A stretch of 18,637 bases of DNA, from contig JAFXWR010000132.1 of NCBI GenBank assembly GCA_017542725.1, positions 1 to 18,637 on the forward strand, read 5' to 3'. Positions 1-9,251 of the stretch are shown here, piece after piece. This stretch comes from Lachnospiraceae bacterium. GTDB taxonomy: Bacteria > Bacillota_A > Clostridia > Lachnospirales > Lachnospiraceae. The notes beneath the pieces are model-generated. The model was not told the origin of the DNA and made no database searches. It was given only the letters and a program-made list of their open reading frames with translations. The stretch's first letter is position 1, and each line of letters starts with the position of its first letter. A program made the position numbers and the translations under genes.

Positions 1-84
1 AGAGAGAGAGAGAGTATCTCTTGTAAGAGAAATCTTAAGAAAGGCAGTTTCGTTACAAATAACAATTGTATAGTTTGTTTATTT

Positions 85-111
85 AAGTCAGCATTTTTGT
101 GCTGACTTTTT
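85..111 (+). terminator. Rho-independent terminator of an upstream unit
   Basis: A perfect 9-bp stem (AAGTCAGCA at 85-93 with TGCTGACTT at 100-108) encloses a 6-nt loop and runs into a T-tract. This is a textbook intrinsic terminator. It probably ends a transcript that comes from left of the window, because no gene in the window precedes it. It separates that unit from the surface-protein operon starting at 207. Confidence 0.85.
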
Positions 112-134
112 AATTTGATAGAAGGGAACCTTAA

Positions 135-166
135 CTCGAAAGGTATAATTTTTGGACTTTTTCGAG
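135..166 (+). promoter_or_regulatory. Inverted repeat enclosing a TATAAT, leader of gene 1
   Basis: CTCGAAA (135-141) and TTTCGAG (160-166) form a 7-bp inverted repeat around a TATAAT hexamer (144-149). If TATAAT is the -10 box, the nearest -35-like hexamer (TTGATA, 115-120) is 23 bp away, which is too far, so an activator or a different promoter would be needed. The repeat could be an operator or a hairpin in the 5' leader. The location, between a terminator and the first gene of the operon, fits a control region. The exact role is inference. Confidence 0.35.
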
Positions 167-195
167 GTGCTTAGAAGTTTATAGTTTAAGTTAGT

Positions 196-200
196 GGAGG
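196..200 (+). promoter_or_regulatory. Ribosome binding site of gene 1
   Basis: GGAGG lies 6 nt before the ATG at 207. It is a strong Shine-Dalgarno sequence and fixes that start codon. Confidence 0.85.
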
Positions 201-206
201 TAATTT

Positions 207-3200
207 ATGAAAAAAGAATTATTTAACAAAGTATGGAGCAATTTAAAACAAAAAATAAGTTTCGTACTTATTGTTAGTATGCTTGCAACAGGAATTTATC
301 CAGCGACAAGTGTATTTGCAAATGACAACAAAATTCAGAAATACTTGCTTGCAAATGAAGTAGAGTTGGTAGATGAACTTGTTACTGATGGAATGTTTTA
401 TTTGCCATACAATTCTTTAGAAGTAGAAGAAGGTGCTGCAAATAACAAATATGTTTTTAAAGTGAAGAGAAAGGGTGAGGCTAATAGATATGAAAAAGTA
501 AAATTATCATTCCTTGATTCCACAGCACAATATGGTGCCGATTATACTGTAAAAGTTATAGATAAAGCACTGTTTTCTGAAAATATTCAGAACGCATATA
601 AGTCAAAATCAATTTCAGAATATGTAAATAAATCTGATTTTGCTGAGTACAATTATTCAGATGCAATCATTGATGGTACTCTCTTAGAAGAAAATGTAAA
701 TGCAAATGATTTAGAATTTTCAGATGACGAGAAAGCACAGCTTTCTAAACAAGTAGTAGATGGATTCAATAATTTTTATGGAAATACTGATTCGTCAAAT
801 GATGGAATAAATCAAGTGGCTGATACAAATGAGAATATAGACTCTACAAAAAATGATCAAGAAGAAACAACAGTAAAAGTAGAAGATGAACCAACCACAG
901 AAGTTGAACCAACCACAGAAGTTGAACAAACTACTGAAGAAGAAGCAGAAGAAGAAGCGGAAGAAGAAACCTCTGTTAATAAAACTGAAGATGAAAATAT
1001 TGTTTCTACAAATGATAATAAAATTGAAGAAAATGATACTGGAAATGTGTCTGGATTTACTGGCACAGAAAATTTAGTAGCAGGTAACAATATTAATATC
1101 GATGACACTGATAATACTTTTGGTGAAAAAGCAAATGACAATATTGAAGACGAATCTGAATCAAAAGAAGAGTTGACAACTGATGAAGAGACAACCACTA
1201 ATGAAGAGACAACCACTAGTGAAGAGGCAACAACTATAGAAGAGACAACCACTAGCGAAGAGGCAACAACTATAGAAGAGACAACTACTAGTGAAGAGTC
1301 AACAACTGAGGAATCAACAACTGCTGAAGAAACAACAACAACTGGAGAATCAACAACTGCTGAAGAGTCAACGTCTGAAGATTCAACTGCTGCTGAAGAA
1401 GAAACTACTGAGTCAGTAGCATCAAGCTCTACACATTCCAGTGAGACTACAAATAGTGTGATTGAAAGTGATGAAAATACTGAAAGTGTAAAAAATATAT
1501 CAACTATTTCAAACATAGAATATAGTGATGATGAAGTAAAGGTTGAAACTAATATTGCAACTATGTCACTTGCTGACTCATACGAGATAGCAACAGGCCT
1601 TAAAAATGATAGGCAGGATACTAATTTTAAGAGAAATATGGATCCGTTAAGTATTTTAAATCCTTATTCGGCAGAAAATCCTGCATATTTGAGAAAAAAC
1701 GTAGAAGTGCTTGAAGAAGAGCTAAAATCAGCATTTGTTATTTTGAATTTTAAGCCTGGTCAAGTTGAAAAGTTAATTGAAGTTACAATACTTAATGATA
1801 AAAAATATAGAGGAGAAAGACAAGTTGGTATAGATATATCAAGTTATGAAGGAAGCAGTGTAGCAGCAGCATATTCAAGTATAGCTCTCATTATAAAAGA
1901 TGATGAGCCAGTTGAGTTAGGTAAAATAAGTTTTACTAAATCAAGTTTTGCACCTAAGGATGGTTATGTAACAGTTGAGATAGAGAGAACTGGAGATATA
2001 AACTCTGTCGCAAGTTGTAAACTTGATTCAATGGACATAACAGCAAGAGGTGGTCGTGATTATTCAAAAGTTCATACAGATGTAGTTTTTGGTATGGGAC
2101 TTACCAAGAGAGTTGTAAAAATACCTATAGTATCAACTTATATAAATGATTCTGCAAGTTTTGTATTGAAACTTCAGTTGCCAAAAAATGTTGAGATAGG
2201 CGATAAGGCTGAGACAACTATAATTATTAAAAAAACAGATAAAAGTTTTGAATATGAGGGCAAGAAATTTAGTAATATGGATGGCAATGAGTTATTTGGT
2301 TTCGCTCCAAGTAATAGTTCTGGCGATTTACTCGGCTCTACTCCAGTTGCAAATTTTGACACTCTCTTGGGAGTAGAAACAGACTATGATTTAAACTCTG
2401 TAAAAGTTGGTTCTCCATTAAAGTTAAAAGATATGTTGTTAAGGACTTCAAGTACAGAATCAAAAGGTAATGTTTTTAATTGGATTAATAATGATGAAGG
2501 TTTTGATTTTTATCATGATGGTCACGATTTTTGGAGCTCGGATACAAACCCATGGACAACGACAAGTTATGTTTTTTCACAAAGTAAGCTAAAAGCTGGT
2601 GACTTGCCTGAATATAATGGAATACAGATTGATTGGGCCTGCTATGATAAAGGTAATAATGTAAAAGTAGGTCTTGGATCAGCGATGCATTGGAAAAATG
2701 AAATTAGATCAAAAGAAGTTAAAGACATAGATGTAGAAGCGGTACCAGCAGGCAAACCAAAACCTTGGAAGAGTGGATGGATAGATAACTTTTATTCACC
2801 ATATGGTGATTTAGGTGAAATATATCTTGACTTTACCCGTAAAACGACAATAGGAAAGTCACCAGTATCATATAAAATAGAATCTATAAAACCAATACTT
2901 AGAATGTTTAAAATTACTTTGCTTGAATCTGAGGTTCCAAAATTAATAGATAAAGATGGCAATTTGACAGATCACCATGAATATACATCTCATGCAAAAG
3001 TAATTATTGATGACCATAAATCAGATTATACTGGAGTTGGTTGGCTTGATAAGGAAGTAACTGTAAGATTCCCAAGTGATATGGAAAATAAATTTTGGAT
3101 TAAGAAATTATATATAGTAGATGATGAAGGCAATAAAAGAGTAATTGCAGAAAATACAGATGATTCAAGTACATCTATTTCATTTAGGATGACTCACGAT

Positions 3201-6200
3201 TTTTTGTATAGGTTTTATGAGCTTTCCAATTTCATATATGACGAAGTGAAACCAGGAACAAATAATGAAGGTGTAAATGGGAGATTTAGTATCCAGGCAG
3301 AACTAGAAGTAAAAACTGCTACTATAAAAGTAATGAAAGATAAAAGAGGAGATGTTAGAATATGGAACAAGACACCGATAAAGAGCGATGCTGAAAGTGA
3401 TACTTATCAGTTTAATATTGGTGATTATCTACGTTTTTATTCATCAATAAGACCATCATTTAGAAAGAGCTATAGTTGCGAAGGTATAAGTATTGAAACA
3501 TTAAACACAGATAATAAATATAATTATATGGCTGAGAGACAAATTGCAAGTGGTTATTTTCAAGAGTCAGCAAGATATTCTGAAATAAAAGCAACTCCAA
3601 AGTTCTCTGCACTTACCAATATGGTTGTTGTTAAAGTTAAGCAAGATGATTTGAAATATTTTAATGAAAATGTTGGTTTTATGTCGGGAGTACAAAGATA
3701 TGAAGAAGAAATAAATGGTATTAAATATTATAGATATGATGTATTTACAGATAGTGCGAATATTATAAATAGATATTTTACTATAGAAGCAAAATGTTCA
3801 GATAAAAAAAATGTTCCTATATGGAATGAAAATAATAAAAATATAAAATATTCTCAAAACAAATATTATTTCCTTGGTAAAGAAAATGAAACTGAAAATA
3901 CAATTTTTCTTACGTATGGGAAAGCAGACGATATTAAATATTCTATAAGTGGAGAGTCGTATTATGTAGATTCAGCATATGGGTATAATACAACATCTGA
4001 GTATTGGCAAAAAGCATCTTATATAGGAGTTGTTATTGATGATGCACATTTTGGTGTTTCTGACGAGAACGGTGAGTTTACTGTTTTGCCAGATAATGGT
4101 ATAAAAGGCTGTTATAAAAAAGTAAAAATAGTAAGTGAAGCTTATGATGAATATAAGACAGTTTTACTTAATCAAGATAAAAAAGAAAACAAAAAATATG
4201 AAATAGAATATGAAGATAATGGTACAAAACGTAAAGGAGAATATAACGAAACTGTCTATAATGTTCCTATGGAGCATGTCCTTATAGGTAATATGAGCAA
4301 TTTTCATCCAACTGCAAGAGGTGCTGCAGTCAAGAAATATGCACTTGCTGACTATTATACATCATATACTGCTGTATATATTGATGATAAAGAAAGTCAA
4401 CTTGTTGCATTCGTTACTCCAAAAAAGCCTGATGGTAGTGATTATACATATACATATATAGATGAATATGATGTAGAAAGAACTGCAGTCGAAAATATAA
4501 AAAGAGTAGAGTTCGTTGTTGTAGATGCAAGAACTCATGAAAATAAACTTGTGATAGAGGCAACAAGGTCAAATGCTGATAAAACTGAATGGACTGCAAA
4601 TTATAAATTTAGAAAAGGTCAATATAATGAATATATGTCAGGTGATAGATTATATACAAGAATTGTCACAGATAGAAAAGTCGGTGATGGAAGAGGCGAA
4701 GTAGTTATAATTGATGAGAGAACTAAAGAAGTTACTGTTGTGAAGAAAAATATTCCTGCATTTAATGAGACTACATACCAAGCAATTGCTACAAACTTAG
4801 TATTTATTGAAGCTGCAGATAGAGAGCCTAATCTTGTTGATTTTGATCTTAGTGCTGATTTCACGGAAACACTATCACTTCCTGTTATTGGAAGTCTAAC
4901 TATGATTACTCAGGCCGCTGGTATTAACTTTGGAATAGTTAGTGATGGTGATAGAGTTAGATTAATGGTAGGTAAACCAATTGATGTTGGTGGGACTTTT
5001 AAGGCCAATGGTAAAGTTGATAAGGAAAAATATGATCAAATCACACAAGGTAGTATCAAAGAACAGTTTTCACAATATAAAGATGCTATGCATAAAACTG
5101 TAGAAGAAAATGGTGAAAATAAAACTAAAAAGCAGAAATTAGTTCTTTCATCACTTACTTTTAGCCTACTTGCAGGTGTAAGTTTTGAGTTCCAAATATA
5201 TCATGAATATAGTAGTCAAAAAGGTGGTAAAACTTCATTTGAGTTTACAGGTGCATCTGGCTATTTTGGTATTATGATTGATTTTAAGTTTACAACTTAT
5301 ATATGGGTAGTATGTGTTCCGATGTATTTTGGTGTCGCTGCAGATCTTGAGGTTGTTATCGAACTTGGAGTATCAGTTGATGAAGGAAAACATATACCAT
5401 TTACTATGGATTATAATCAATCATTTTTTGACGATCTTATAAACAATTCACATTTTGATTTTATAGTAAGAGCAGTACTTAATATCAATTGCTTTGTAGG
5501 AGTTGGTATTTGTGGAGTAATAGGTGCTCGTGGTGGTATATCACTGCAATGTAAGTTTATAGCAGCTCCACTTGTTGCACAGCGATATAGTAATGTGAGA
5601 CCGCTTGGATTTTCATTTACTGGTTGTATAAAAGTGTGGCTTGATGTAGTACTTTTTAGTATTCCTATACCAGTTTATCAGTGGCTTGATGAGCCTTATA
5701 CTTTAGGATATTTTGAAGATATAAAAGCCGTTTTCCCTCATAACGATGCAAAAAGTAATAATAATAGTAAAGCTAATGACACTAATAATGTTTTGCTTGG
5801 TGCTAAAAATACACAATTAAAACCAAAACCAAGATTTTCAGGCAATACTAAATTTGTAGCTAATGATAACAAAATCGAAGATGGACTACTTGGTGGAACA
5901 TATGAACCTGACGATAACAAAATCGAAGATGGACTACTTGGTGGAACATATGAACCTGACGAAATTATAACACTTCTTGAAAATGTATATGACATATCTG
6001 AACCACATATTGTAGATATTGATATTACTAATCATAATAAAGCACTTTTATTATATCTTGATGATGATGCAAATCGTGGTGATCTAGATAGAACAACACT
6101 TAAATATATGATATATGATAAAACTAATACTGCCAATCCTTGGTCAGAGCCAAGAATAATACAAGATGATCTTACAGCAGATTTTTCACCTAATATTTGT

Positions 6201-9200
6201 GAAGGAAATCTTGAATATATAATAACATGGGCATCAAGACCAGACCCTGTTGATGAGAGTACAAATAAAGCAGACCTTCTTAGAAAAATGGAAATTTATA
6301 CTGCAAGATTTAATATAAATCCATTTGATTCAGCAGGAATAGGCTTTAGAGATGATGATGGTGATGGAAACATAGATATAGAAAGATTGACAAATGACAA
6401 TTCGTATGATTATAGTCCAAATGCTGTTTATTATGAAGAGCTTGATGGTCACGATTATGTTTGTGTTTATTATTTAAAGAAGGATGATGTAGTTGATATT
6501 GATGAAACCGATGATGTTAATGATGGGGAAGAATTACTTGATCAAGCACAGACAGAAGTAAATAATTCACAACTTATGTATATGATTTATGGTAATCCAG
6601 ATGAAGATACAAGTGCAGCCGGCTACGATGATGGTAAAAGATGGTTAAGAGATTATTGTTTTGATTATGAATTAGTATCTAGTACTAAGACACCTGATCA
6701 AATGAGAGATTTCATTTTAAATACTTGGCAAGGGCAAAGAATTAAAAATTTATCTATTGCTGATGTAGGTGGTATTAATCCTAATAATTTAAATAATCCA
6801 AGAATTAGTGATTATAAAGTGACAAATGCTAAAATTGCAAATACTGATGAATATGTTGATGAATTAGAGGAACTTCAAAATCAATTAGATGCACTTCCAG
6901 AAGATGATGTTATTCAAAGAACTGCTTTATTTATTGCTTTTATTGGCAATCATCCAGGTATTTTACCAGTATATAATACAGTAGTGTATAATGTTGATGC
7001 AGATGGGGATCCTAATACAATTGATGATACAGAAATGTATGTGAAAATTGCATCAGGATCTGATGTAAAAACGATACGACTTACCAACAATCAAGTTTCA
7101 GATACTATGCCAAAGATTTTATATGTTAATAATAACCAACAATATTTATTCTGGATACAAAATGAAAGTATGATTAAGATGCTTTCACTTAATAGTTTAA
7201 TAGAAAAAGCAAGAGCAGTGAACCATTTTAATAATGATTTACCATCACCTAATATTAATATTATGACAACTGATAAAGTATTATTGGGTGACAAGATATC
7301 TAATATTTATCCATTTGTTGATCGTAATAATAATGTCTATGTAGCATATCAACAAAATAGTGATCCTAATGCTACTACAGATGAAACTGTTACAAGTGGA
7401 GAAATAAATGTTAGACAAGATTTATATGTAGCAGGATTAATAAGAACAGAATTAGATGCTACTGAGACAGATCGAAGCGAGGCATATTCATGGTCAAATC
7501 CAGTTAGATTTACTGATAATAGTAAATTTAATGAGTTGCCAACAGCTGTTGATATAGATGGAGAATTGTTGCTTGTTAATAACCAATATAATTTTAGAAC
7601 AGAGGGAGAAGATTATATAATAGAAAACAGTAATCTTGTAGCAATGACGTTTAAGCCAAAAAGTTCAATTGAAGTGTTAAATGTAGATGTAGCTTTTGAT
7701 AGTGAAAATGCTGATGGCTCTAAGAAATATAAAGTGTCAATAAATATTCAAAATACAGGTTTAAGTGCTGCAAATGGCTATGATTACAACGGTACAATTT
7801 CATATGATAATCAAAATCTTGTAAATATAAATGGTACGTCTGATGAAACATTAATACCAGGAAATAGTAGTGTTATTGGTGGTAAATCATCTGGAGCATC
7901 TACTATTTCGGGAACAAAATACACCACACCTGATATATATATTACATTATCAAAAGAACAACAGAGACATATTGATAAAGTAAAACTCAACTTGAATATT
8001 AAAGAGCATGGTATTGCAGATCAAGGCATAGACTATGTAGGCGATGTATTTAATGTAAAAGAGAAATATAAATTTGATACATTTAATATTTATACTGACA
8101 GTAGTGAAGTATATGGTCAGAAGCTCCGTGTAGAAAAAGTCGGGGATGATTTTGTACTGAGAGGGCATCTTGAAAATGTTGGTAATATAGATTCAAAAGG
8201 TGATGCTAAAATATATATTTATGATCAAAAAGATTGGGACAATCCTATTGCTGTATCTGATTATATAGATTTACAAATGAGTAAACAGATGAAAATTGAT
8301 GTACCAATAAGTGATAGTGTAGTTAAGGACTTAAATAGAGGCATAAAAGATTATTTGGTATATGTGAAGAATGATGCGGGTGATACATTATCTAATTGGG
8401 AACTTGCAACTCTAAATATAAGAGAACCTTATAAGTTTAAAGTAAATGATTCAAGTGATACTATTAAATTAAAAGTTGGCGAGACACTTAAACTCAATAC
8501 GACATTTGAACCTGCTGATAAATATACTGGTGCGACAATTTTATATTCTGTAGAAGATGCTGATATAGCAAGAAGTGGCGATAATACTTTGTATGGTGTT
8601 GCAGCTGGCGAAACTACTTTACATCTTACAACAAAAGAATATGGTGGAACGCATCAATTAAATGTTATTGTTGAAGAGCAAAATAGTGGTGGTGGAAGAA
8701 GTTATTCTGGTGGTGGAAGTAGTGGTGGTGGTGGTGGTGCTGGTCCTGCACTTCCTTATGATGCATCAATAAATACAATGACCACTAATGTAGTTAAAGC
8801 AAATTCACTTACTATAGATGCGAGAGTGAATAATGTTCATTGGATATATGATCCAATAAGCAATAGATTTAGGCTAAATGTAGATGTAAATGGTGCAGTA
8901 GCTCCAATGACAAATGGATTTATAACCATAACTGATGTGAAAGAACAGGATGTGCAAGGTGTAAAACAACAAGTTGCGACTGTAGACACATATTTCTTTG
9001 ATGTAAATGGTAATATGATTACTGGCTGGCTTAAGACTGCAGATAATAAATGGTATTTCTTTGAAAATCAAAAGACCATAAATGAAGGTAAGATGGTGTA
9101 TGGCTGGAGAAAGATTGAAAATAACTGGTATTATTTCTTAGATGATGGCAGTATGTTAGTCAGTGCTATGACACCAGATGGAGAATATGTTGGTGCTGAT

Positions 9201-9242
9201 GGTGTATGGATAGCACCTGTGGTTTATGCAACACAACAATAG
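207..9242 (+). CDS. Giant secreted Calx-beta/Big-domain protein with wall-binding C-terminus
   Basis: This is a 3011-residue exported surface protein of unknown ligand. Residues 1-38 are a signal peptide (hydrophobic core FVLIVSMLATG, likely cleavage after SVFA). A Calx-beta-like domain is seen in two halves (about 58-128 and 508-565) split by an acidic Thr/Glu-rich insert, and a second Calx-beta-like domain spans about 572-658. A carboxypeptidase-regulatory-like beta domain lies at about 1251-1322. A strongly beta-patterned, partly hydrophobic region covers about 1540-1850. A 16-residue duplication is at 1887-1918. Propeller-like repeats with acidic DxDxDG loops run over about 1920-2490, followed by two CARDB-like domains (about 2491-2740), a Big_2-like domain (about 2742-2825) and a Gly/Ser linker. 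The last 160 residues hold aromatic/Gly repeats such as GWLKTADNKWYFF, typical of choline-binding-like cell-wall anchors. It is first in an operon with gene 2, which has a matching leader and C-terminus. No catalytic motif is visible, so an adhesin or scaffold role is inference. Confidence 0.95.
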   Translation: MKKELFNKVWSNLKQKISFVLIVSMLATGIYPATSVFANDNKIQKYLLANEVELVDELVTDGMFYLPYNSLEVEEGAANNKYVFKVKRKGEANRYEKVKLSFLDSTAQYGADYTVKVIDKALFSENIQNAYKSKSISEYVNKSDFAEYNYSDAIIDGTLLEENVNANDLEFSDDEKAQLSKQVVDGFNNFYGNTDSSNDGINQVADTNENIDSTKNDQEETTVKVEDEPTTEVEPTTEVEQTTEEEAEEEAEEETSVNKTEDENIVSTNDNKIEENDTGNVSGFTGTENLVAGNNINIDDTDNTFGEKANDNIEDESESKEELTTDEETTTNEETTTSEEATTIEETTTSEEATTIEETTTSEESTTEESTTAEETTTTGESTTAEESTSEDSTAAEEETTESVASSSTHSSETTNSVIESDENTESVKNISTISNIEYSDDEVKVETNIATMSLADSYEIATGLKNDRQDTNFKRNMDPLSILNPYSAENPAYLRKNVEVLEEELKSAFVILNFKPGQVEKLIEVTILNDKKYRGERQVGIDISSYEGSSVAAAYSSIALIIKDDEPVELGKISFTKSSFAPKDGYVTVEIERTGDINSVASCKLDSMDITARGGRDYSKVHTDVVFGMGLTKRVVKIPIVSTYINDSASFVLKLQLPKNVEIGDKAETTIIIKKTDKSFEYEGKKFSNMDGNELFGFAPSNSSGDLLGSTPVANFDTLLGVETDYDLNSVKVGSPLKLKDMLLRTSSTESKGNVFNWINNDEGFDFYHDGHDFWSSDTNPWTTTSYVFSQSKLKAGDLPEYNGIQIDWACYDKGNNVKVGLGSAMHWKNEIRSKEVKDIDVEAVPAGKPKPWKSGWIDNFYSPYGDLGEIYLDFTRKTTIGKSPVSYKIESIKPILRMFKITLLESEVPKLIDKDGNLTDHHEYTSHAKVIIDDHKSDYTGVGWLDKEVTVRFPSDMENKFWIKKLYIVDDEGNKRVIAENTDDSSTSISFRMTHDFLYRFYELSNFIYDEVKPGTNNEGVNGRFSIQAELEVKTATIKVMKDKRGDVRIWNKTPIKSDAESDTYQFNIGDYLRFYSSIRPSFRKSYSCEGISIETLNTDNKYNYMAERQIASGYFQESARYSEIKATPKFSALTNMVVVKVKQDDLKYFNENVGFMSGVQRYEEEINGIKYYRYDVFTDSANIINRYFTIEAKCSDKKNVPIWNENNKNIKYSQNKYYFLGKENETENTIFLTYGKADDIKYSISGESYYVDSAYGYNTTSEYWQKASYIGVVIDDAHFGVSDENGEFTVLPDNGIKGCYKKVKIVSEAYDEYKTVLLNQDKKENKKYEIEYEDNGTKRKGEYNETVYNVPMEHVLIGNMSNFHPTARGAAVKKYALADYYTSYTAVYIDDKESQLVAFVTPKKPDGSDYTYTYIDEYDVERTAVENIKRVEFVVVDARTHENKLVIEATRSNADKTEWTANYKFRKGQYNEYMSGDRLYTRIVTDRKVGDGRGEVVIIDERTKEVTVVKKNIPAFNETTYQAIATNLVFIEAADREPNLVDFDLSADFTETLSLPVIGSLTMITQAAGINFGIVSDGDRVRLMVGKPIDVGGTFKANGKVDKEKYDQITQGSIKEQFSQYKDAMHKTVEENGENKTKKQKLVLSSLTFSLLAGVSFEFQIYHEYSSQKGGKTSFEFTGASGYFGIMIDFKFTTYIWVVCVPMYFGVAADLEVVIELGVSVDEGKHIPFTMDYNQSFFDDLINNSHFDFIVRAVLNINCFVGVGICGVIGARGGISLQCKFIAAPLVAQRYSNVRPLGFSFTGCIKVWLDVVLFSIPIPVYQWLDEPYTLGYFEDIKAVFPHNDAKSNNNSKANDTNNVLLGAKNTQLKPKPRFSGNTKFVANDNKIEDGLLGGTYEPDDNKIEDGLLGGTYEPDEIITLLENVYDISEPHIVDIDITNHNKALLLYLDDDANRGDLDRTTLKYMIYDKTNTANPWSEPRIIQDDLTADFSPNICEGNLEYIITWASRPDPVDESTNKADLLRKMEIYTARFNINPFDSAGIGFRDDDGDGNIDIERLTNDNSYDYSPNAVYYEELDGHDYVCVYYLKKDDVVDIDETDDVNDGEELLDQAQTEVNNSQLMYMIYGNPDEDTSAAGYDDGKRWLRDYCFDYELVSSTKTPDQMRDFILNTWQGQRIKNLSIADVGGINPNNLNNPRISDYKVTNAKIANTDEYVDELEELQNQLDALPEDDVIQRTALFIAFIGNHPGILPVYNTVVYNVDADGDPNTIDDTEMYVKIASGSDVKTIRLTNNQVSDTMPKILYVNNNQQYLFWIQNESMIKMLSLNSLIEKARAVNHFNNDLPSPNINIMTTDKVLLGDKISNIYPFVDRNNNVYVAYQQNSDPNATTDETVTSGEINVRQDLYVAGLIRTELDATETDRSEAYSWSNPVRFTDNSKFNELPTAVDIDGELLLVNNQYNFRTEGEDYIIENSNLVAMTFKPKSSIEVLNVDVAFDSENADGSKKYKVSINIQNTGLSAANGYDYNGTISYDNQNLVNINGTSDETLIPGNSSVIGGKSSGASTISGTKYTTPDIYITLSKEQQRHIDKVKLNLNIKEHGIADQGIDYVGDVFNVKEKYKFDTFNIYTDSSEVYGQKLRVEKVGDDFVLRGHLENVGNIDSKGDAKIYIYDQKDWDNPIAVSDYIDLQMSKQMKIDVPISDSVVKDLNRGIKDYLVYVKNDAGDTLSNWELATLNIREPYKFKVNDSSDTIKLKVGETLKLNTTFEPADKYTGATILYSVEDADIARSGDNTLYGVAAGETTLHLTTKEYGGTHQLNVIVEEQNSGGGRSYSGGGSSGGGGGAGPALPYDASINTMTTNVVKANSLTIDARVNNVHWIYDPISNRFRLNVDVNGAVAPMTNGFITITDVKEQDVQGVKQQVATVDTYFFDVNGNMITGWLKTADNKWYFFENQKTINEGKMVYGWRKIENNWYYFLDDGSMLVSAMTPDGEYVGADGVWIAPVVYATQQ
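1171..1410 (+). repeat. Thr/Glu-rich short-unit repeat tract in gene 1
   Basis: This coding repeat is built from degenerate 18- and 36-nt units, for example GAAGAGACAACCACTAGTGA, encoding runs such as TTTSEEATTIEE. It forms a long acidic, low-complexity spacer. The units are multiples of three, so gain or loss of copies would change the length without a frameshift. Confidence 0.85.
5865..5960 (+). repeat. Perfect 48-bp tandem duplication in gene 1
   Basis: Two identical 48-bp units (5865-5912 and 5913-5960) each encode DNKIEDGLLGGTYEPD. The units are in frame and match at every base, which points to a recent duplication or active homogenisation. They lie in the hinge between the beta-rich middle region and the propeller-like region. 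Confidence 0.95.
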
Positions 9243-9245
9243 GAG
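9241..9245 (+). promoter_or_regulatory. Ribosome binding site of gene 2, overlapping the stop of gene 1
   Basis: AGGAG overlaps the TAG stop of gene 1 (9240-9242) and is 6 nt before the ATG at 9252. No terminator or promoter fits between the two genes, so they are cotranscribed and probably translationally coupled. Confidence 0.85.
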
Positions 9246-9251
9246 ATTCGC

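Noticed and set aside
1..14. AG dinucleotide run at the left edge
   Set aside because: Only seven units at the cut end of the window. It may continue outside or be an assembly edge effect, and nothing can be concluded.
857..1516. Antisense open frame of 219 codons, rich in Ser and Val
   Set aside because: It is the mirror of the Thr/Glu-rich repeat tract of gene 1. The composition follows from the repeat, and no start signal or family is seen.
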